Translations under genes and position numbers: made by a program
The notes under the pieces: generated by a model
Database searches by the model: none
Told to the model about the DNA's origin: nothing
Seen by the model: only the letters and a program-made list of their open reading frames with translations
From: Prevotella pectinovora
GTDB lineage: Bacteria; Bacteroidota; Bacteroidia; Bacteroidales; Bacteroidaceae
Assembly: GCF_000834015.1 (NCBI RefSeq)
Contig: NZ_JXQI01000071.1
Location: forward strand, 1-64,000
Reading direction: 5' to 3'
DNA length: 64,000 nucleotides
Shown: piece by piece, positions 60,832 to 64,000 of the stretch
Layout: every line of letters starts with the position of its first letter
Numbering within the stretch: the first letter of the stretch is position 1

Positions 60832-60862
60832 TTTGCAGAATCAAGCAAAATGTCTAATTTTG
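60832..60862 (+). promoter_or_regulatory. Promoter of the LacI-like gene
   Basis: TTTG at 60832-60835 and TAATTTTG at 60855-60862 with a 19-bp spacer. The leader of about 105 nt carries an AT-rich stretch and a T-run (60932-60940). Confidence 0.8.
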
Positions 60863-60975
60863 CATACTGATTATAGTACGACTTATATGTAGTATCATAT
60901 CACCGGCGTATGACACCAACAGAGGCGGTGTTTTTTTTTTGTATAGACTTGTTCATTACATTATAAAGAATTTAT

Positions 60976-62007
60976 ATGAAACAGCATAGAGTATCGCTAA
61001 AAGACCTGGCGGCGCAGCTCGGAGTCAGCATCGCCACTGTTTCACGAGCCTTGCGCAACAGCCATGAAGTGGGCGAAGAGCTTAGAGAGCGGGTGCAGAA
61101 GCTCGCCAAAGAGCTGAACTATCGTCCAAATCCATTCGCACAGAGCCTCAGAAGCGAAGCACCGAAGGTGATAGGAGTGGTAGTGCCCAATCTCGTGACC
61201 CACTACTATTCAGCTGTACTCGACGGAATAGAAGACTATGCCTCGCAGGAAGGATATTCGGTGATGGCTATAAACAGCCACGAAGACTATCTGAAAGAAG
61301 AGAAGGCTATCAACAACTTCATAAACATGCACGTGGAAGGAATCATAGCCTGTCTGTCGCAAGACACCACAGACTATTCCCACTTCGAGGAGATACACAA
61401 GATGGGAATCCCCCTTGTGTTCTTCGCCCGCACCTGCATGCCGGAACTCTTCTCACAAGTGGTGGCAAACGGTGACGAGGCAGCGCAGCAGGCAACGGAG
61501 CATCTCATCAAGACCGGCAGCAGGAGAGTGGCGTTTCTCGGAGGTCCCAACCACCTCGACATGGTGAAGCGGCGCAAGCACGGATATCTGGAGGCGCTCA
61601 AGGCAAACAAGATACCGATAGACAGAGATATCATAGTGTGCGGCAAGATAAACTTCGCACAGGCACAGCAGCAGACGATACGCCTGTTGAAGAAGGAAAA
61701 CCGCCCCGATGCCATCCTTGCCTTCAACGACATCATCACCTATGCCGCCTTCACAGCGATAAAGTCGTTGGGACTGCGGATTCCGGAGGATGTGGCGATA
61801 ATCGGTTTCACCGACACCGAGGCATCTGAATACGTCACACCGAAGCTCTCCACGATAGAAGACCAGTCGCATAAGACAGGAACCCTGGCCTGCGAACTGC
61901 TGATGAGAGTGATAAAGGGCGACACGAAACACTACCACGAGGTGGTGCCGATGAAACTCATGATAAGGGAGAGCTCCGCAAAGATAAAAGAAAGCAAGCA
62001 GTCATAA
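60976..62007 (+). CDS. LacI-family transcriptional regulator
   Basis: A 343-residue repressor/activator. The N-terminal helix-turn-helix VSLKDLAAQLGVSIATVSRA is followed by the hinge ELNYRPNPFAQSLR, then a periplasmic-binding-protein-like sugar domain (IGVVVPNLVTHYYSAVLDGI, LGLRIPEDVAIIGFTDTEAS). Sugar ligand and targets are not seen; no sugar genes adjoin. Confidence 0.93.
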   Translation: MKQHRVSLKDLAAQLGVSIATVSRALRNSHEVGEELRERVQKLAKELNYRPNPFAQSLRSEAPKVIGVVVPNLVTHYYSAVLDGIEDYASQEGYSVMAINSHEDYLKEEKAINNFINMHVEGIIACLSQDTTDYSHFEEIHKMGIPLVFFARTCMPELFSQVVANGDEAAQQATEHLIKTGSRRVAFLGGPNHLDMVKRRKHGYLEALKANKIPIDRDIIVCGKINFAQAQQQTIRLLKKENRPDAILAFNDIITYAAFTAIKSLGLRIPEDVAIIGFTDTEASEYVTPKLSTIEDQSHKTGTLACELLMRVIKGDTKHYHEVVPMKLMIRESSAKIKESKQS

Positions 62008-62134
62008 AACCGCTACATCAAGCGGTATTACTTAAGGAAAAAGATTATTCATATTTGTGACGCGCCCCCAGCATCGTCATGCCGGAGCGCGTCATGATAT
62101 TACACAAACTACAATCAACAAAAGTTTCAAGCAC

Positions 62135-62560
62135 ATGAAGAAAAATTTCGCATTGGCAGCCCTTGCTGCTGCCGTGATGATGTCGTGCGGCTCTACAAAG
62201 AGCGTGGGCGACGCTACAGCTCTCAACGGAGAGTGGAATATAATGGAAGTGAACGGTTCTAAGGTGGACAAGGCAGATGTGGAGGAAGCTCCATTCCTGG
62301 GTTTCGATGCCAAGGACAACAACGTGTATGGCTGTACGGGATGCAACAGACTGACAGGAACACTGAAAGTTAAGGGCAACGGCGGCATCGACTTCGGTCA
62401 GATGGGCTGCACACGGATGCTCTGCGCCAACATGGAAGTGGAGCGCCAGGTGCTCGACGCTCTCGGAAAGACAGCCAAGTATTCTCTCGACGGCACTGGC
62501 AAACTCACACTCACCGACAAGAGCGGCAAGACCGTGATATTGCTGGAGAAGAGAAAGTAA
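62135..62560 (+). CDS. META-domain lipoprotein (HslJ-like)
   Basis: A 141-residue lipoprotein; the ATG at 62135 gives a signal peptide with lipobox (AAAVMMSCGSTK). The META domain follows: LNGEWNIMEVNGSKV, YGCTGCNRLTGTL, MGCTRMLCANMEVERQVLDAL. Related HslJ proteins accompany heat-shock or oxidative stress responses; role here unknown. Upstream, TGACGCGC at 62058 pairs with GCGCGTCA at 62087, which may be an mRNA hairpin. Confidence 0.88.
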   Translation: MKKNFALAALAAAVMMSCGSTKSVGDATALNGEWNIMEVNGSKVDKADVEEAPFLGFDAKDNNVYGCTGCNRLTGTLKVKGNGGIDFGQMGCTRMLCANMEVERQVLDALGKTAKYSLDGTGKLTLTDKSGKTVILLEKRK

Positions 62561-62581
62561 GAGACAATCCCGTCTTATAGA

Positions 62582-62628
62582 ATCAGCCCCTCCCTTTTCG
62601 CATTGCGCAAGAAAGGAGGGGCTGATAA
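62582..62628 (+). terminator. Terminator of the META-domain gene
   Basis: ATCAGCCCCTCC and GGAGGGGCTGAT, with an extended CTTT/AAAG stem, form a 15-bp hairpin followed by AATTT. MITE copy 3 is inserted right after it. Confidence 0.75.
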
Positions 62629-62633
62629 TTTAA

Positions 62634-62816
62634 CCCAAATCGGTCATTAGGCCGTTTATTGTATTTTTTAATTACTGCTTGCAGTCTTTTGTTTTTTATA
62701 AGGCGTCTTTTGTCTGTTTTTAATTCGCAATAGCTCGCTATTACTCATTAAAAGCCAAACAAAATCCACTCTTCTAAAAGAACAAAATCCAAGCAAGCCC
62801 TAACGACCGATTCGGG
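62634..62816. mobile_element. MITE copy 3 (183 bp)
   Basis: Left end CCCAAATCGGTCATTAGG; right end ACGACCGATTCGGG. Direct repeats TTTAA at 62629-62633 and 62817-62821. The interior matches copies 1 and 2. After the right end the tail is repeated once (TAACGACCGATTCGGGATTA), an oddity of this copy. Confidence 0.85.
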
Positions 62817-62861
62817 TTTAATATAACGACCGATTCGGGATTAATCATCGCTTTGTGTGGT

Positions 62862-63473
62862 TCACTCCTGCCATGATATGGCGAATTTCTCAATGCCGAG
62901 AGCCTTCAGCATCTTTCCGAATTGCAGAGAGGCATTCTCCCTTGCCGTTTTGATGTTCTCTTCAGTGAGGCAGCGCGTCAGCATCTTGGCGTAGGCACGG
63001 TGGTATAGGGAGTCGCGGTCAGCATCCGTCCAGCTGCCCGTCTCTATGAAAGCCTTTGTCCGTGCCTCGTCGATGAAATCCTTGTCGAGCAGTTCAATCT
63101 TCGGCAGCGCCACCAGCACACTGTCCCCCTGCTGACGAATCCAGCGAGGCGACACATCATGCATGTTGATGCCAAGACTCAGTTTGCCGTAGTATATCCT
63201 CACCAGTTTGTCGTCGCGCAGGAATCCTCTCTTGATGGTGTCCACCAGTTCCTCGTCGTTTACGGAGAGGAATTCCCATTCTCCGATCTGTTTCATCGAC
63301 GTTATGATGGTAGGCGTCACATCGATTCTGTCGTCCACCTCCAGCCTTGCCGATGAAGTCTTCGCCGTATGGCAGAAGCCAAACACCAATACCACCACGG
63401 CAATCACCGCCACTGCCCATAGCATGATGTTCAGTTTTGTGAGCGTTATCTTGTTTTTTCCGGTCTTGTCCAT
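62862..63473 (-). CDS. DUF4230 protein
   Basis: A 203-residue protein with an N-terminal membrane helix (LNIMLWAVAVIAVVVLVFGF) and an extracytoplasmic DUF4230 domain: VTPTIITSMKQIGEWEFLSV, DKLVRIYYGKLSLGI, SVLVALPKIELLDKDF. The family is of unknown function. A second DUF4230 gene lies 12 bp upstream on the same strand, so they are a tandem pair. Confidence 0.85.
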   Translation of the reverse strand: MDKTGKNKITLTKLNIMLWAVAVIAVVVLVFGFCHTAKTSSARLEVDDRIDVTPTIITSMKQIGEWEFLSVNDEELVDTIKRGFLRDDKLVRIYYGKLSLGINMHDVSPRWIRQQGDSVLVALPKIELLDKDFIDEARTKAFIETGSWTDADRDSLYHRAYAKMLTRCLTEENIKTARENASLQFGKMLKALGIEKFAISWQE

Positions 63474-63485
63474 AATATCCCCTTC

Positions 63486-64000
63486 CTATTTCCTTTCCGC
63501 ATCACTTGCGGTCACAATCATTTTCTTTATCTCGTTGTCGGAGAAATCCTTGCGGAACGATATCGTTATGTCCTTCTCGTTGAATCCCATTCCCACGAAG
63601 AAAGGCACCATCACCCTTGCCGCACTCTCCTTTGCCATCTCCATGATGCCCGTCTGCGGGATGTCGTTGATGATAGCCTGTCGCCCCTGCTGTTCATAGC
63701 CCGCCATCTCCTTGTCGGAGAAATTCTGTCGGGTCAGAGCCACATATTTTCTTATCTCGCCGTGGTTGATGCGGCTCGATGTCATCTCGATGCGAGGGTC
63801 GGGGAGCGTGACGTCAATCTTGTCGCCGACGCGGCGGACGTTCTTCTCAGAGAACGAGGAGAGATCGATATACGCCTTCACCGTGGCGTCGATGGGGATG
63901 GCGATCTTTCGGGAGCCCATGGGCAGCGCCACGTCGTAGTCCTGGTTGAGGAACTTGCCCTTCATGCGTATTTCGTCATCGTGGGTTATTATCTTGTGCA
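63486..64000 (-). CDS. DUF4230 protein, partial (start beyond the window)
   Basis: The frame is open to the window edge, with HKIITHDDEIR before the first internal Met, so the true start lies beyond 64000. Visible residues include IDVTLPDPRIEMTSSRINHGE and a C-terminal SFRKDFSDNEIKKMIV. The mix of a strand-rich core and short helices matches the neighbouring DUF4230 protein. Probably co-transcribed with it. Confidence 0.75.
   Translation of the reverse strand, partial: HKIITHDDEIRMKGKFLNQDYDVALPMGSRKIAIPIDATVKAYIDLSSFSEKNVRRVGDKIDVTLPDPRIEMTSSRINHGEIRKYVALTRQNFSDKEMAGYEQQGRQAIINDIPQTGIMEMAKESAARVMVPFFVGMGFNEKDITISFRKDFSDNEIKKMIVTASDAERK

Overview
The window comes from a Bacteroidales chromosome, most likely Prevotella or a close relative. 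The grounds are the Na+-translocating NADH:quinone reductase operon, several lipoproteins and domain families typical of the order (DUF2723, DUF4143, DUF4230, DUF4827, DUF5686), a surface protein with a type IX-like C-terminal tail, and promoters of the Bacteroidetes form (-33 TTTG, -7 TAnnTTTG, spacer about 19-20 bp). Species is not assigned.

Positions 1-8800 look like an accessory region with lower GC. A nearly identical leader of about 80 bp occurs three times, each copy ending 8-9 nt before the start codon of an unrelated small gene. Between the leaders lie a sulfatase-modifying-factor-like protein, an AAA/DUF4143 ATPase, a PP2C phosphatase with a membrane partner, and several lipoproteins. 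The region ends in gene debris (a short signal-peptide ORF and a transpeptidase-like fragment) next to an initiator tRNA gene. From 9.5 to 16.7 kb come a TetR regulator, fabG, a pseudouridine synthase, a giant DUF2723 membrane protein, a polysaccharide deacetylase and an unknown helical protein.

From 17.3 to 29.5 kb everything is on the minus strand: glmM, a DUF4827 lipoprotein, an NrnA-like phosphoesterase, a sugar nucleotidyltransferase, membrane proteins, purD, a DPP-IV-like peptidase and a THUMP RNA methyltransferase. The nqrABCDEF operon (29.9-35.8 kb, plus strand) ends in a terminator, followed by a small group II intron-like sequence without a protein gene. From 36.3 to 53.5 kb the minus strand carries a GH3 glycosidase, a mutarotase, aat, clpA, clpS, a DUF5686 outer-membrane protein, a four-gene set that looks like a pathway for a nucleotide-activated lipid head group (nucleotidyltransferase, ATP-grasp, CDP-alcohol phosphatidyltransferase, HAD), and a secreted protein with a small peptide gene. 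The last 10 kb hold a thioesterase, a phosphate transporter fused to a PhoU-like tail, AraC and LacI regulators, a META-domain lipoprotein and two DUF4230 proteins, the last cut by the window edge.

The most striking signal is in the intergenic DNA. It holds a 183-184 bp MITE present three times with inverted termini and three different 5-bp target duplications; 22-bp tandem palindromes at three loci; long REP/BIME-like arrays around the phosphate transporter; a recurring terminator-like hairpin; and a perfectly periodic 33-bp array. I found no CRISPR array, prophage or intact transposase.
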